The notes under the pieces: generated by a model | The model's database searches: none | What the model saw: the letters and a program-made list of their open reading frames with translations, nothing else | Told to the model about the DNA's origin: nothing | Shown: one piece after another, positions 26,372-38,800 of the stretch | Position numbering within the stretch: position 1 is the first letter of the stretch | Layout of the letters: every line of letters begins with the position of its first letter | Position numbers and translations under genes: made by a program | DNA from: Colius striatus | Taxonomy: Eukaryota; Chordata; Aves; Coliiformes; Coliidae | Reading direction: 5' to 3' | Length of the DNA: 64,000 bases | Assembly (NCBI RefSeq): GCF_028858725.1 | Contig: NC_084773.1 | Coordinates: 7,182,350 to 7,246,349, forward strand

Positions 26372-26730
26372 CCCGCCGCCGGGCCGGGCCGCGCCGAGGG
26401 CGGCGGCGCCGAGAGGAGCCGGGCGGGGCGCCGGCGGGCAGCGGGAGCGGACGGGCAGGACCGGGAAGCGCCCGGCGGGGCGGCTAGGGGCGGGGAGGGG
26501 CGGCGGGCCGGGGCGGGCAGCGCCCTCCGGCGCGGGTCGGCCCGCTCAGGCCGCGGAGAGGCGGCTCCTCCTCATTGTGTCCGCCATCTTGCTGCTCCGG
26601 GAACGACGGGGGGCGGCGCGCGGGGCACCCTGGGAAGGGAGCGCTGGGGGAGCGCGCCGGGGGGCGGGGCGTGCGCACGGCCTGCTGGGATGCGGCGGGG
26701 CGCGCGGGGGGCGGCCCGCGCCCGGCGGCC

Positions 26731-26821
26731 ATGTTGAGTGTGGCAGCGAGGCCCGCCCTGCTGTTCCCCGGCCGGCAGCGGCTCCCGGCGCTCAGCGCCC
26801 CCGGCCCCGGCGGCGCCCGAG
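26731..26821 (+). CDS. GLYCTK: Candidate GLYCTK first coding exon with mitochondrial leader
   Basis: The ATG at 26731 opens MLSVAARPALLFPGRQRLP, a leader rich in Arg, Leu and Ala with no acidic residue, as expected of a mitochondrial targeting peptide. It runs 91 bases to a donor (CCCGAG|GTGGGG, GT at 26822-26823), leaving phase 1. GLYCTK exon 2 starts at 35775 with GT and needs exactly one base before it to keep its frame. Joining them adds 43 residues before the internal Met at 35813 and gives 551 codons in total. Human GLYCTK also carries a leader of about 31 residues before the equivalent Met. The join is inferred; an unrelated divergent noncoding transcript is the main alternative. Confidence 0.45.
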
Positions 26822-27041
26822 GTGGGGACGGGCCGTCGTTGCCCCGTGTCTCGCGGGGCGGGGCGGGGCGGGGGGAAGTCGGTTTGAGGGCGTGATGTCC
26901 CCCGGCAGAGCGGGCAGCGGCTTCGCGCTGCTGAGGTGGGATGGCGCTTCCGGTGGCGGGCAGGGCTGGAGCCCCCTGGCGGCGCTCGAGGGCGGCGCGG
27001 CGCAGCGTCAGGATCCGCGGGTCGCGGCCCTCACGGGGCCG

Positions 27042-27090
27042 GCTCTGACCCGCGTGTCCCGCTCTGACCCCCGTGTCCCGCACCGACCCG
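27042..27090 (+). repeat. Short tandem repeat at CpG-island edge
   Basis: Two to three copies of a unit close to GCTCTGACCCSCGTGTCCC follow one another, the last ending CGCACCGACCC. The array is small and lies just downstream of the candidate GLYCTK exon 1, within its putative intron 1. Confidence 0.7.
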
Positions 27091-27302
27091 CGCAGCCCAG
27101 CGCCCATCGCCTCAGGAGCGGGAGCCCCTTCCCGTGCCCCTCCGTGCTCTGACATACGTGTTGACCGCCTTTACATTCCCTTCTCCCCTCACCTCACAGC
27201 AATTACAACATGGTTTTGTTTCCCAGTGGTTTTTATTCTTCTACAAACTGGCCTGCAAGGTGTAGGACACAAGTGCCGCAGCTGTAGCGCTGCACGTCAT
27301 AC

Positions 27303-27690
27303 ACCACAGAATCTCAAGGGTTGGAAGGGACCTCGAAAGCTCACCCAGTGCAACCCCCCTGCCAGAGCAGCACCACCTAGAGTAGGGCACACAGGAACTC
27401 ATCCAGCTGGGTTGGAATGTCTCCAGAGGAGACTCCACAGCCCATCTGGGCAGCCCCTTCCAGGGCTCCCTCACCTGAAAAGTGAAGACATATTTCCTTG
27501 TGTTTCTTTGGAACCTCTTGTGTTCTAGCTTGTACCTGTTGCCCCTTATCCTATCATTGGCTATCACTAAGAACAGCCTGGCTCCATCCTCCTGACACCC
27601 CCCCCTTATGTATTTGTAAACATTAATGAGATCACCCCTCAGTCTCCTCCAAGCTGAACAGCCCCAGCTCCCTCAGCCTTTCACCATGTA
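27303..27690 (-). mobile_element. CR1 LINE fragment
   Basis: The plus strand shows CACAGAATCTCAAGGGTTGG, then GGGACCTCGAAAGCTCACCC, GGGCAGCCCCTTCCAGGGCT, a TTGCCCCTTATCCTATC block and CCTCCAAGCTGAACAGCCCC. This is the canonical order of a reverse-complemented CR1 3' region, about 390 bp long, just beyond the WDR82/GLYCTK promoter. Confidence 0.9.
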
Positions 27691-28009
27691 AGATAAAGAT
27701 AAGCAACACACACTTCACCTTTGAAAAAGACACCTCGGCTTCTGAGACAAGTGCTCCCACACAGACACCTCAGAGTTGTTATTTTTTCTATCCTGAATCT
27801 TACTGTCAGGCCCCATGTTCATGTTTTTGTACACCTCTTACCCTAAAACATTATTCTTGAGACTCTCCCCCACAACCACCCTGAAGACTGCCAGCACACC
27901 ACTATTTTAATTTCAGAGGAACACCAAATCAGTGGACTCAAATATACATTATGTTAGAAGAATAATGACTGTATTCAGAAAGCATGGCATATTCTTTAAA
28001 TACTAATCC

Positions 28010-28182
28010 TTCTCTGGAGATTTTCAAGAGTTGCCTGGATGTGTTTCTGTGTGACCTGCTCTAGGTGAACCTGCTTTAGCAGGGGAGTTGGATTGGATGA
28101 TCTCTGTGAGAGTCCCTTCCAGCCCTCACCATTCTGTGTTCTGAAAAGTCTTTTCCAACCTAAACGATTCTATGATTCTATC
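28010..28182 (+). mobile_element. CR1 LINE 3'-end fragment
   Basis: The sequence reads CTCTGGAGATTTTCAAGAG, GCCTGGATGTGTTTCTGTG, TGAACCTGCTTTAGCAGGGG, TTGGATTGGATGATCTCTG and ends TTCCAACC...GATTCTATGATTCTATC. This is a plus-orientation CR1 3' end with its terminal repeats intact. Confidence 0.9.
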
Positions 28183-29049
28183 TTTTGCCCTTTCAGCCCC
28201 CTAGAAAGTCAGAATCAAAAGAAAAATGACTTCATAACCATCAATTCCATTTTTCTTTCATAGGCTCCGAACAGTTTAGTTTTGCTTTTGGAACAATACT
28301 GCCCTCCTGTGGTCAAACAACTGTAAGGCTGGGAGCTGTTGCCAAAGGCCTGCTTGCACACCAGTCAAAGGTCCCTGCTTACTTTGTGTGCATGTAGGAT
28401 TTAGTGAGGCAGAAGTCTTTTCTCAGATTTCTTGCTCTTGCTGTTCGCTCATTGTTCACTCACCGTTACAGGTTTCCCCCTTCTAACTCGGTTCTCCCTT
28501 TCATACTGTGCTGGGATTGGCTTATCAGGATGATTCACCAGTTCTCACTTGGAAACACAGACAAGATTTTCACACCAGTCCAGGGAGACCCAAGGAAAAG
28601 AGACCTGTGCTACTTCTGAAGGCCTCAGAGTCAGCTATCCTGTTGCAGGTACCTTTGTTTTTGTGTGATGAGAGATTTTTGGGAAGTACAGAAGCTTGCA
28701 TGCTAAAACTGCATTATCAAAGCCTGGATTATCTCATGTGGGCCCTGAAGTGACTCACCAATACCATCATGAGACAATTTACTTCAAAACACCTACAATA
28801 CTTCGCTAAGTTTTAGAGTTGTGTAACACCGTGGGTTGTTGATTTGATACTTTGTCACTCCCTTTTTATTCTTTGTTCTGCCCCTCTTCCTGATGGTTGG
28901 AACTTGGTTTGTCAGTTTATACAAAGCTGGAATTTATCTGGCAGGATAATTGGATCTCCTAAGCAAAATGTCACATTAAGTGGGAATTATGGATAATGCC
29001 CCTGCAAAATGAGTTAATGGAAAAAATGTTTAATTGCTGCTTGAGTAAT

Positions 29050-29250
29050 ATTGATCATAGAATCATAGAATGGTAGGGGTTGGAAGGGACCTTTAGAGAT
29101 CATCTAGTCCAACCCCCATGCAGAAGCAGGTCCAACTAGATCCAGGTCGCATAGAAACATGTCCAGGTGGGTCTTGAAGACCTTCAAGGAAGGATTCTCC
29201 ACACCCTCCCTGGGCAGCCTGTGCCAGGGCTCCCTCACCCTCACATGTGA
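29050..29250 (-). mobile_element. CR1 LINE 3'-end fragment, relatively young
   Basis: TCATAGAATCATAGAATGGT is followed by GGGTTGGAAGGGACCTTTAG, the CATCTAGTCCAACCCCCATG block and CCTGGGCAGCCTGTGCCAGG. The near-consensus sequence suggests a younger insertion than its neighbours. It is in minus orientation and 5'-truncated near 29250. Confidence 0.93.
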
Positions 29251-29559
29251 CATCACATGCCAATCATTCTACCTATGCATTTCCATACAAGATACCCCTG
29301 TAGCTTGCCCAATACAGACAGACCTGTGCTTTCTCAGAGGGGTGGATGTGCTTTTCAGAGAGGTGCTTCTGGAAACAACCCTGCTTGGGTGAGTCTATTT
29401 CTGCTGGACTCTGCCAGAAGTGATGATTCTCTGTGGGTGGCAGTTCTGGCTGAAGGCTTGTGTGAAGGACTTGTAGCCAACAACTTGGCAACTCTTTATG
29501 GGCTCTTGAAACTAAACATGATGCTCCGGAGCACTGAACCCTCTCCTGCTGTTACAACA

Positions 29560-30430
29560 TGGAATCACAGAGGTGTGGAGAGAAGGGACCTCTGGAGCTG
29601 CCTGTCCCCTGCTCCTGCTGAGTGCAGGACCATCACCAAGCACAAGGTCATCTTGGGCATAGCTTCCTCTAGCCAAATCCCCAAAACCACCTGCAGAGAG
29701 ACCACAGCTTCTCCTGGGTGGGCTGATCCAGTGCTGTGCAACCCTCTCTATAAAGAACTTTTTGCTCATGTCCAACGTGAACGTCCTGACCTGCAAACCG
29801 TGGCCGTTGCTCCTTAAACTTTCTGCCACTGCTATCAAAGGTTCATCCCCACTGATTCTATAACCACCCTTCAAGTAGTTGTAGCTGCTGTTAGGTTCCT
29901 TCTTTAGTTGGTTGTCCTGTTGCTTGCCAGCCCTCCCGAAAGCATGAGGATCCTGCCCTGGCAGCAGAACTTCACACTTCTGGGTGAGCATCATGAGGTT
30001 TCTGTTGGCCCTGACCTTGAGTTTCTCATGATTCCTCTGGAAGGTGGCTCCATCAGAACTTCCCCCAAATTAGGCACTACCTGCTGAGCCCAAAGGTAAA
30101 TGTTTTGCAGTGAGTGTGTTTCCCCAGCCTAGGCTTTCCCAGGGTGCTCATGAGAATAGTGTCAAAAACCTCAAGTCAAGGTGGATTACATCTGCTACTT
30201 TCCCCTCAGCCTCTTCTCTCAGCTGTAATTGTCACCCTGTGACCAATTAACTTTCCTCCTCTATTGTTATTTCCAGCCGAGGAGCTCATAATTTTTTGCT
30301 GTTAATCCCAAAGAGCACGACCTTGTATTTTGCAGTACTGAATTTCAACCCCTATCTATTATTCCAGTCCTCAAGGCTGGCAACTTCTCGTCTTCTCTAG
30401 AATACTGTGATCCTCCCCTGTATTTTAAAT
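29560..30430 (-). mobile_element. Old, long CR1 LINE remnant
   Basis: Starting GGAATCACAGAGGTGTGGAG, the plus strand follows the reverse-complement CR1 order with heavy divergence. The order is a CTATAAAGAACTTTTTGCTC block, ATAACCACCCTTCAAGTAGT, an AACTTCACACTTCTGGG...ATCATGAGGTT block and AGAGCACGACCTTGTATTTT. About 850 bp is retained, so this copy extends further towards the 5' end than others here. Its end near 30430 is uncertain. Confidence 0.65.
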
Positions 30431-33400
30431 GACTCTCAACTTTGATTGCAACTTGACTCAGAATAGAGAGTTTGAGAAATTACAGCATGAAAGGAAGCAG
30501 ACTTGGCATGGACTTGGCTTCAGGGTAGTACTGTTCTGTGTTGAGCTACAGAAGGATTTGTTTTAGTGAAAAATTTTTCTTACCCTGCAATCCCCAGTGC
30601 CTGGGAAAATCATCTCCAAAAGGTGTATAGGGAGTGAAGGGAGTGTGACCTAGAAAAACTAGTAAGATGCATATGTCAAATCCAGTTAATTTTTTCACTG
30701 ATGGTCCTGATCTATATATATAAAAAGCTGATCGGAACACTTGTCTTCCCTGTGTTTGGCCTTAGGCTACATTCCCCCTCAGAGGCAAAGAGGTTGATGT
30801 TTTCCTGGTGAGTAAATCAGTCAGGAGAGCAACATCATTTCTTTTCCATGAAACAGATAGAAAAGCCAAGTATCAGAAATTAGGACTCCTGGGTTTCCCA
30901 GAGCTCAGCATGTTCTTGAAACAAAGGTATTCAGATTCTATCTCACTTTCTCGATTGCTTGCCTGGCAAACCCTCTGTGCAGCTCTCTGGTCTCATCGTG
31001 CTGCTTCTGTCCATCATCATCATCCTCTTCCCTGGTAATGGGTGTTGGAGCACCACTGTGAGCAGGGCCAGAAGGACCTCTCACTCCACATCCTGGGCCC
31101 TCCATTGCTGCCCAGTGATGGGCTGCTCCATCCTGGCTACAGACATTTTCTCTTTTACAAGGCAGCAGCACAGTAATTTTATGCAAATCCATGTGCAGAT
31201 TAAAAAATTAATCACATTCTGAAATTTTCATTTAAAGAGATTAGCCCTGAAAGAAATCCCCCATCTAATCCTCCCAGAATAGTCACTTGGAACAAACCTT
31301 CACCGCTTTGTTTTCCTCCTAGGTTCAATGCATCTCCTGGAAAATATTCTTGTAATGCTTCTGGGAGCATCTGGAGCAGCAAGTTTGAGTTTGAGCAGGG
31401 CTCACCAGGCAAATTAAAGTTGATATATCAAATGATAGAAAAGATGTGTCAGTAAGTGGGAACATGGGAGTTAAAGGCAGTAAAATCCTCGCTCTGTTGT
31501 GCTTCATAGGTAAAGTCCCACGGTGATGCATGAAGAATGGAGGCAGTAAAGCCTCGCTGATTCTAGTGGTAATTTACCTACCAAGAGGCCAGAAGAAAGT
31601 CATGTAGCAAGAAAAACAGGTAGCAAACAACACTGCTAAAACTTGCCGTGTCTGGTGGTTTACCGCTGCAACAAAGACGTAATCTGTTTCTCAGAGCTTG
31701 AGCACCAAATTATCCTCAAATGGGGTTTGATCCAGTGCCATCTCAGGTTATTTCCAGCTCCTCAGGGATTCTGGAGTTGACTCTATACTTGGTAGACCAG
31801 CCACTGCTCACTGCCATGCTGGGGGAAATCCAGAGAAGTCCCGATGACATAAAAAATTTAGACCCCTGAAGATCTCAGTTAAATTACCCATCCCAGAGTC
31901 TTAATATACAGTATCCCTGCTATTGCAGCACCTGAAAGGCTCAGGATGCATGATTAGGTTGGCCTGCCACAAGCCTAATTACCCCAACTTCAAGAAAACC
32001 ACAAACCTGTAATGCAAATTCTCCAACAAAGCTCCAACCACAGCACCTGGAGTAGCTCACCTCTGCCCAGAGATGGCAGCCTGGCCCCTAGAAGGGAATA
32101 TTTTCCTGCCTTTCAAATACCTGCTACTGAGCAAGGTGCTGCCTCATTTTTCTCCCTGCATGGGCATGGCCAGCTCATTTGTTTGCTGTTTTCCTCCTCG
32201 GTGTGACTCCAGGTTTATGGCTCAGCCTGTGCCTCACTGTGTTCATGCTCTTGGTCTCATGCCACCATCCAATTTACCTGGCAGCTTGCCACATTGTGCC
32301 TCCAGTGCTGGATTGTTTCTGTCTCCCTCTGACTTTGGCTCCTTGCCTGCAGAATTGCTTTAATTAAAAAGTTAATGAAAGGTAATGCAAACGAGTGCTT
32401 TGCCTGTATTTTATCACAATCCAGCTCCTCTCCCTCCCTCTTTCTCAGAGCAGGTGAAAATGAGAAGCTGGGCTTTTGCTGCTTTTTGTTGTGAGAGCTA
32501 ACAGTGGAATTTTCTGCAGGCTTAAGAGGAGCCAGGTGAAGAAAGTTTGTAATGGTAATGCAGGCAATCACGTATGTAGATGAGGGAGATTATTAGTCAC
32601 TGAAAGCTGAGGAAGTTTTCATTTAAAGGGGATTAGTCTAAACCCCTTGCAGTTCTCCTGCTCTCATTGGAACAGGCAATTCCGAGCATCATTTTCCTCC
32701 TAAGCTTAGTGTGAACTTCTAGAGAAAACTTTCAGGACTGTCTAGACCCCAACTCCCAGCAGTGACAAAGGGAAGATGTAAAGCCTGAGCCCCACTAGTG
32801 CCTATGGCGTGTCACCTTATATCCATCTAGAACAGGGCTCACTCATCCCTATGTGGTTTCCCTGAGAAACTAGGGAACAACAATCAGTACATGAAGCAAT
32901 GTCAGATCATCAGCCCCTTCTCCCAGCCCAGACTGCATCCCAGCCAGCAGCGGGAAGAGGAAAATGCCGGGCTGTGAGGATGTCATCTCCCCACGTGCGA
33001 TACGCAGCAGCTAACTGGCAATTACATCATTTCTAGACCCACCATCCCCAGGGGCAGTCTGAGACCTGCCATTTGGATTATTTTCCCTTCGACAGTTGCC
33101 TGTGCCTTGGTGTGAGGTCATGTCCAGTTCTCTTGATCTTGTTTTTAAAACCCTAGTAAAATGAGTAGGAGTTTTATTTCTTGCTAATATCTGCAGTGAA
33201 TTTCACAGCACTGATTTATAGCTGCTCTGTGATGACATTTAGTACCCAGTGCCTGAGACTGTGTAAATAAATTACATTAAAATGGATCTGTGGCATCATT
33301 AGCAGCACCCCCATTCCAAAGGGAGCCTCCAGTGAGCCTGTGTGTCTAATCAGAGCTGACAAGGAGCAGAGTTACATGCTGAGACCTCCAAAGCTAATGG

Positions 33401-34360
33401 GGCTGTGCCAAATTCAGCCCTCTCTTGGTTTGGTGTAAATTTGGATAACCTCTGACTGCAAGGGGTTTTTACATTGGGTTTACTCTGCATTGACACCTGT
33501 GCAGTGAGCTGACTGTCAGGTGGTGTGCCCTAAGCCCCTCAGAAGCAGTGCAAAGACGTGCACTGAATTCAACCGGATCAGGCCCCCATGGTTAAAATAT
33601 AATCTGAGTTCAGAGTGCAGAAAACAGATTACAAGCCTGCTATTGTGCTGAAATGCTTTCCAGAGCAGGCATTAGCAGCATGTACACAAATATCAGATGA
33701 ATTAAGCTGGCATTTCTTTTTTCCCAGCTCCAGGAGCAGAGGATTGCTTTAAACACCTCGCGCCTGCTGTGTCGTGGCTGGAGCTGGAGCTGAACGGAGC
33801 TGCTAGGAGGGCACGTGTCACAGGAGCCACAGTTGCAGGTCTGGTTGTGCTCAAATCCCCTGGTCTTCAGGGTCAGCCATGCACAGAAATACCAAGGCAG
33901 AGACAGAGGCTGTTAAAAGCTTTGGGACTTTGCTTTCTTAACCTCCCCTGGTTCTGTATAAGCCTTTTTCTCCAAGTACTGCAAACTGTGTATCGCAGCT
34001 CAGATGAGGTGACCTGGGGCGTGATGCACCTGTTTTATAACACCTTCCTCTGATTGCACTGTGCTGCCAGGTGAACCAGAGACCTGCTGGGAACAGAGAT
34101 GCTAATCTCAGCTCCTGAAGAGGTCTACGGCTGACTTCACTGGTGGTAGCATGGTTGCCCCGGCCCTCCTTGTGAGAGGGCTGTGGCTCAGTGGTTAGAA
34201 CTGCTGGCACCAGCAGCTGCCAGGAAATTTAAGAGTCTAGTAACAAAATGGTCAGGACACCCTGTCTTTTATTCTTCCCCCTCCTCCTGATTGAAAAGCC
34301 AGTCCTCTGACCAGTCTCTAAAGGGAGTATAGATAGGTAGTTTATCTGCTTTGGGTTTTA
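30431..34360. other. Noncoding sequence between the GLYCTK candidate exon 1 and exon 2
   Basis: No coding exon was recognised. There is a TATATATATAAAAAG run at about 30713-30726. Low-repeat AT-rich stretches at about 32340-32600 and 33140-33310 look like possible conserved noncoding sequence but cannot be tested here. If exon 1 at 26731 is right, all of this is GLYCTK intron 1. Confidence 0.4.
34178..34226 (+). repeat. tRNA-like A-box sequence, possible SINE remnant
   Basis: TGGCTCAGTGG at 34184-34194 matches the tRNA/SINE A-box consensus and is followed by TTAGAACTGCTGGCACCAG. No acceptable B box follows within the usual distance, so it is not a tRNA gene. An old MIR-like or other tRNA-derived SINE is possible. 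Confidence 0.25.
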
Positions 34361-34364
34361 CCTT

Positions 34365-34445
34365 TAAAATCTTTTAAGCATTGAATCATTTTCTGTTACA
34401 CTCAATGATCTTAAGGGTCTTTTCCAATTCAAATGAGTCTTGGAT
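34365..34445 (+). mobile_element. Degenerate CR1 3' terminal remnant
   Basis: CTCAATGATCTTAAGGGTCT followed by TTTCCAATTCAAATGAGTCT is recognisable as the plus-orientation CR1 3' tail (consensus GATGATCTTAAAGGTCTTTTCC). It is short and heavily diverged. Confidence 0.6.
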
Positions 34446-35812
34446 TTGTTTTTCTCTGTCTAATCTAAGATTCTCCATATAGTTTTACCTGCAAGTCCCT
34501 TGTCCAATAGATTTCAGAGTGTGCCCAAGTTTCATTGCCTGAGAAGGTGTTTGTAGAGAGGTTTTCACAGAACCTTTGGGTCCTTGTGGCAAAATTAGGC
34601 AGACTTAGACCCAGAAGAGCTGTTGGAAAGCTTGTCTGGCTTAATGATTAACTCCTTGCAATGCTATGGGAGTGTTAGGGCAAAGAGAACTCTGGACTCA
34701 TGAGCTGTCCCAGAAGCAGCCAGCCACTGGTCTTGCACTGAAACACAGCCACTTTACTAGAGAGGGGATTAACTCTCTCAGGTAATGTCAGTGGGTCTGT
34801 GATGAAGTGTATTGCCTGGGCTGCTTCAGGCTCTTGGCACCTTGCCCTGTTGCCTGCACCACAGCTGCTGTGAACGGGAGAGATGCAGATCACAGGGATC
34901 TTTGATCCTGGGAAACCAGCAGTGAACTTTCTGCCAGGTACCAGAAAGAAAGAGAAATGCTGGAAGGGAATAGATGCATGTGTGCTGGCAGAGGCTGCCG
35001 TTCCTCTGTCAAGACAAGTGTCTGCCCTTGAGCAGTTGAGATTTTTCTGTCCACATGCAGATCTGTTGCATATAATGCTAATAATACTCATTGGAGAGAC
35101 TCAAATGGGCTTCCACAGACACAGCTGGCAACTTTGCCTGGATCTTAAGCTTTATTTGGGCTCTAAATAGGATTTTAATGGGTAATGAGAGGACTGAAAA
35201 ATAAAGGCAAATGAAGCCTCGTGTTAATTTGCTATTTGGTGGGGAAACCTCATTACTAGTCTCTCTGTGGCCACCAGCAAGCCTGTTGTTTCTCCCAGGC
35301 CCCTGCCTGGTGCTGCAGGGACACATGGGGCAATGCACAGCCAGAGAATGAGATCAGCGTTTGGCTAGCACCGGGGAGGGAGTTAATGGAGTGAAAAGCT
35401 GTTCCACCCAGACACCCTGCTCTCTCCAGGACACACAGCAGCTTCCACTGTTTGGAAAGGCGTCAGATGCTGAGCAAATAGAAATTATGGCTTGCCAGTG
35501 GCAAGTCCACAGTGACAGAGAGCCTGGCAGGGCTCACCTGTCTTGTGGGAGGGGATGGGATTGCAGGGGAACTACAAACTGACAGGTAGTCTGAACATGA
35601 CACTGCCCTTCCCTCCTTCCTGCCTGGGGGGAGGTTTGAAAAACGCTGCTGATACGGCATCTTAATCTAGAGGAAGTAGGAGCTAGAGCTCCATGGTTCA
35701 TAGTTTGCCCTCCCTGCTCTCTCTGTGACAGGCCTACCTCTTCTGCTAGCCAAAACGTTCCCTTTCCCTTGCAGGTTGCCCCAGCCCCCTCAGTGCAGGC
35801 ACCCCGTGCAGC

Positions 35813-38800
35813 ATGTCCCTGCGTGAGCACGCGCTGTCCCTCTTCCGCAGCGCCGTGGGCACCGTGCGGCCGGCTCCCATGCTGAGGAGGGCTGTGCAGC
35901 TCCAGGGAGAGGGGTGCCCTCAGCTGCTCGTGAAGGGACAGGCCTTTCCACTCAAGACGAACCTGTACCTGGTGGGGTTTGGCAAAGCTGTGCTGGGAAT
36001 GGCTGCGGCGGCAGAAGAGATCCTGGGAGACCACCTGGTTCGGGGGATCATCAACGTGCCACTCGGCATCCAGGAGAGCCTGCAGCGAGCAGGAATGCAG
36101 TAAGGGGAGGGTCTAGACTGTTTAGGGGGGTTGGCTGCCAGATTTGTCCTCTGTGGGATGTTACTGTGAACCCTTTTGGCCCTTTCCAGGTGCCCTCGCT
36201 TTGGTGCCCACCTCATCCGCCACACCACCCTGGTTGTCAGCCACCTTCACGTCCCGGTGGCAGCAGTGACGTGGCCCATCTGCCTCCCCAGCCCTGGGGA
36301 AGACACTCAGCAAAGGCCCCCTCTCTGTCCCAGTCTCTCACTGGGCACCTCTGGTGCTCCAGGCCCGTTTCCCTGCAGAGTGGCAGCCCGGCTGCCTGGG
36401 TGTGTGCACATGTCAGTGGTGTGACTGCCTCTCTTACTCACCAGGGAGATGCTTCTGAAGCCACACAGCAAAATCCAGGTCATTGAAGGTGCCAAGAACA
36501 ACCTCCCAGATGCAGAAGCCCTGAAGGGAGCAGTTGCCATCCGAGAGCTGGCTGAGGGTCTGACTGTGGACGACCTGCTCCTTGTGCTTATCTCAGGTAG
36601 CGTGGCAATTCCGGGGAATGGGCTGTGCTGGGGGCCCTGCCCACATGTGGCAATGCAGCAGAGGAGCACTGTGCCGTGCCAGCCCTTTCCTCACTGACAC
36701 TCACACCTCTGTGATTCCTCCTTTTCCTTCCCCTGCCAGCCTTTCTGCAGGGCTGCAGCAGGGAAGGGCAGGGGGCTGCCTGCTGCTGCAGTGCCACGTT
36801 TCCTCCCAGCACTGGGAGAGGCTGGGCTGCACAGGCTGGGCCTTGCCGTTGTGCCAGCACTGTGAGGTGACAGCTCTGGGCACAAGAGACGCTTTCTTCT
36901 TGCCTCCTCCTTAAATCTGGGGACACAGACTGGGAGAAGCAAGCACTTGGTGGACTTGCCTGCTCCAAATTTGTGCAGGGCTGTGAGTCTGTAAGCTGAA
37001 AATTGGGACTGACCTTTCCCAGAGCTTTGCTCTTCCTGGCCATTGGAAATGAGGTTCCAACACGGTGAGCTACATGCCTTGCAGGGACAGCCTTGAACAG
37101 CCCCAGGCATGGCTGCTGTGCCCTGAGGCTGTGCCCAGACCCGGGGCTGTGTGAGGAAGGTCGATACTGTGCATCAGAGCAATGTAGTGATGTGGGCCCA
37201 GCCCAAACTCAGTCAAGTGAGTGGATGTAAAGGGGCAGCAGCATGCAGGGGCTTGGAGCAGCTCTGTGGAAAGCCCTGGTCTCCTCTGCTCACGGGTTGT
37301 TCCTTTGTGGATGCTGGAGCCTGATCTGGTGCAGAGAGAGCAGTGCCTTTAGGCAAACATCCAACTGACTGGCATCCAGCTGAGCTTCCTGGGGATTCCC
37401 CTGGGCTTCCTCCTGCCCTTTGGCTAAGGGGATCTCCAAGAGACTCCTCAGCCCCTTCGGGGAGCCTGTACAGGATCTCCCCACGGCTGTGGCTCCCTGT
37501 GCATGTGCACTCCCACACAGCAGCCGGTCCCCAACTGCTCCTGCCTCGCAGCTAGATCCCTGGCTATTGACTGAAACACAGGCATTTGCATTTGTTTTTC
37601 TTGCTCATCATGTTTTATTGATGCTGATTTGTCTCAAACCTCGAGCAGGTTTTGCCTTTTGACGGTAGCTTTCGGCTGCACTTCTGTGCACATTCCCTCT
37701 GCTCAGATCTTGCTTCTTTCTATGCTGTGTTTTCCATCCATTCCACTTTTCCATTAGAACCCCTTTTCTTTACCTTCTTTTCCACATTCCCAATGCCCAC
37801 TTGTACCAGACAGGGTTCCCATTGCTGAGGCTGTCACCCTGGCCTCTGGGTCCTCTTGTCCTTTACTCTCCCCTCCTTTCCTCCCAGGCCTAGACCAGTG
37901 CAGTTCAGCACTTTCCAATCTTGCTGCAGCCACAGCTGGTGTTTTTACATACTGTCCTGAATAAATGGAGCCAGTGAAGCAGGCAGTGTCTCCATCTGTT
38001 TAGTGCTGACTGCTGTGTGAGTCATGGAGGCTGTGCTCCCTGCTCACCCATCCAGGTAGCCCTTGAAAATCAGTGTGATGACACTCTAGTAGCCTGATGT
38101 AGTGGGTACAGTAGTTGCTGACCCTTCTCTGTCATCCCCACAAGACTGCAGGCATGCAGTACCTTGGTCTGGTGGAGCTTACACGGCCCAGGTGAAGCAC
38201 AGGTGACTGCAGACAGGGCAGGGCAGCACTGTTTTGCACCCATTGGTGAAGACAACTGAATTCTCCAGAGATGCTGACATAGTTCCTCAATCAGCTCTGC
38301 ATTACCCTCCACACACTGGAGAGGGAAAAAGAAAGGCTCAAGTGTTGAACAGCTTTGCTTTTCTTCTCCTTTCCCTGCTATGCTGATGTCCTTGCCCTCT
38401 CTTCTGCATCCTAGGGGGTGGATCAGCCCTCCTGCCTGCTCCCATCCCTCCCATCCTCCTTGAGGAGAAGGAGAAACTCACAAAGCTGCTGGCTTCCCGA
38501 GGAGCTGCCATCCAGGAGCTGAACACTGTCCGGAAGAGCCTGTCCTTGCTGAAGGGCGGAGGGCTGGCCCGCTGCGCGTACCCCGCACAGGTACCCCGGG
38601 GAATCCCCTGCTTGCCACAGATCACCCCTCTGCCCTCAAAACAGGGGTTTAACCAACAACCTGAGCATGCTTGCGGGGTGTTTCTCCTTACTTTGCACGC
38701 TGTTTCGGGACTCTGTGACTCAGATTTCACTGAGGTTCCCACAGCAGGAAGACAGAGGTGGAAGAGGAGGAATTCACACTTGGCAAATGTCAGCTGTCCT

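Larger units (their letters stand above)
26040..27100. promoter_or_regulatory. Divergent CpG-island promoter: WDR82 (-) and a plus-strand exon, probably GLYCTK
   Basis: This is a dense CpG island around WDR82 exon 1. A YY1-type motif (CCGCCATCTTG) lies at 26581-26591, upstream of WDR82. A second GGCGGCCATGTTG-like motif overlaps the plus-strand ATG at 26731. No TATA box is visible. The region 26372-26730 separates the two start codons and probably holds both transcription starts. A short tandem array of CTCTGACCC(G/C)CGTGTCCCG units lies at about 27042-27090 at the downstream edge. Confidence 0.7.

Noticed and set aside
26238-27152. 304-codon plus-strand frame and 223-codon minus-strand frame around WDR82 exon 1
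   Set aside because: The plus-strand frame is antisense to WDR82 exon 1 and its promoter; composition is Gly/Arg/Ala low complexity. Only the 26731 ATG with a phase-matched donor was kept as a candidate.
30938-31192. 84-codon minus-strand frame with an acidic run
   Set aside because: No homology recognised, no splice context, and within the length expected by chance.
34178-34226. tRNA gene suggested by an A-box match
   Set aside because: There is no B box at the right distance and no cloverleaf, so it was kept only as a possible SINE remnant.
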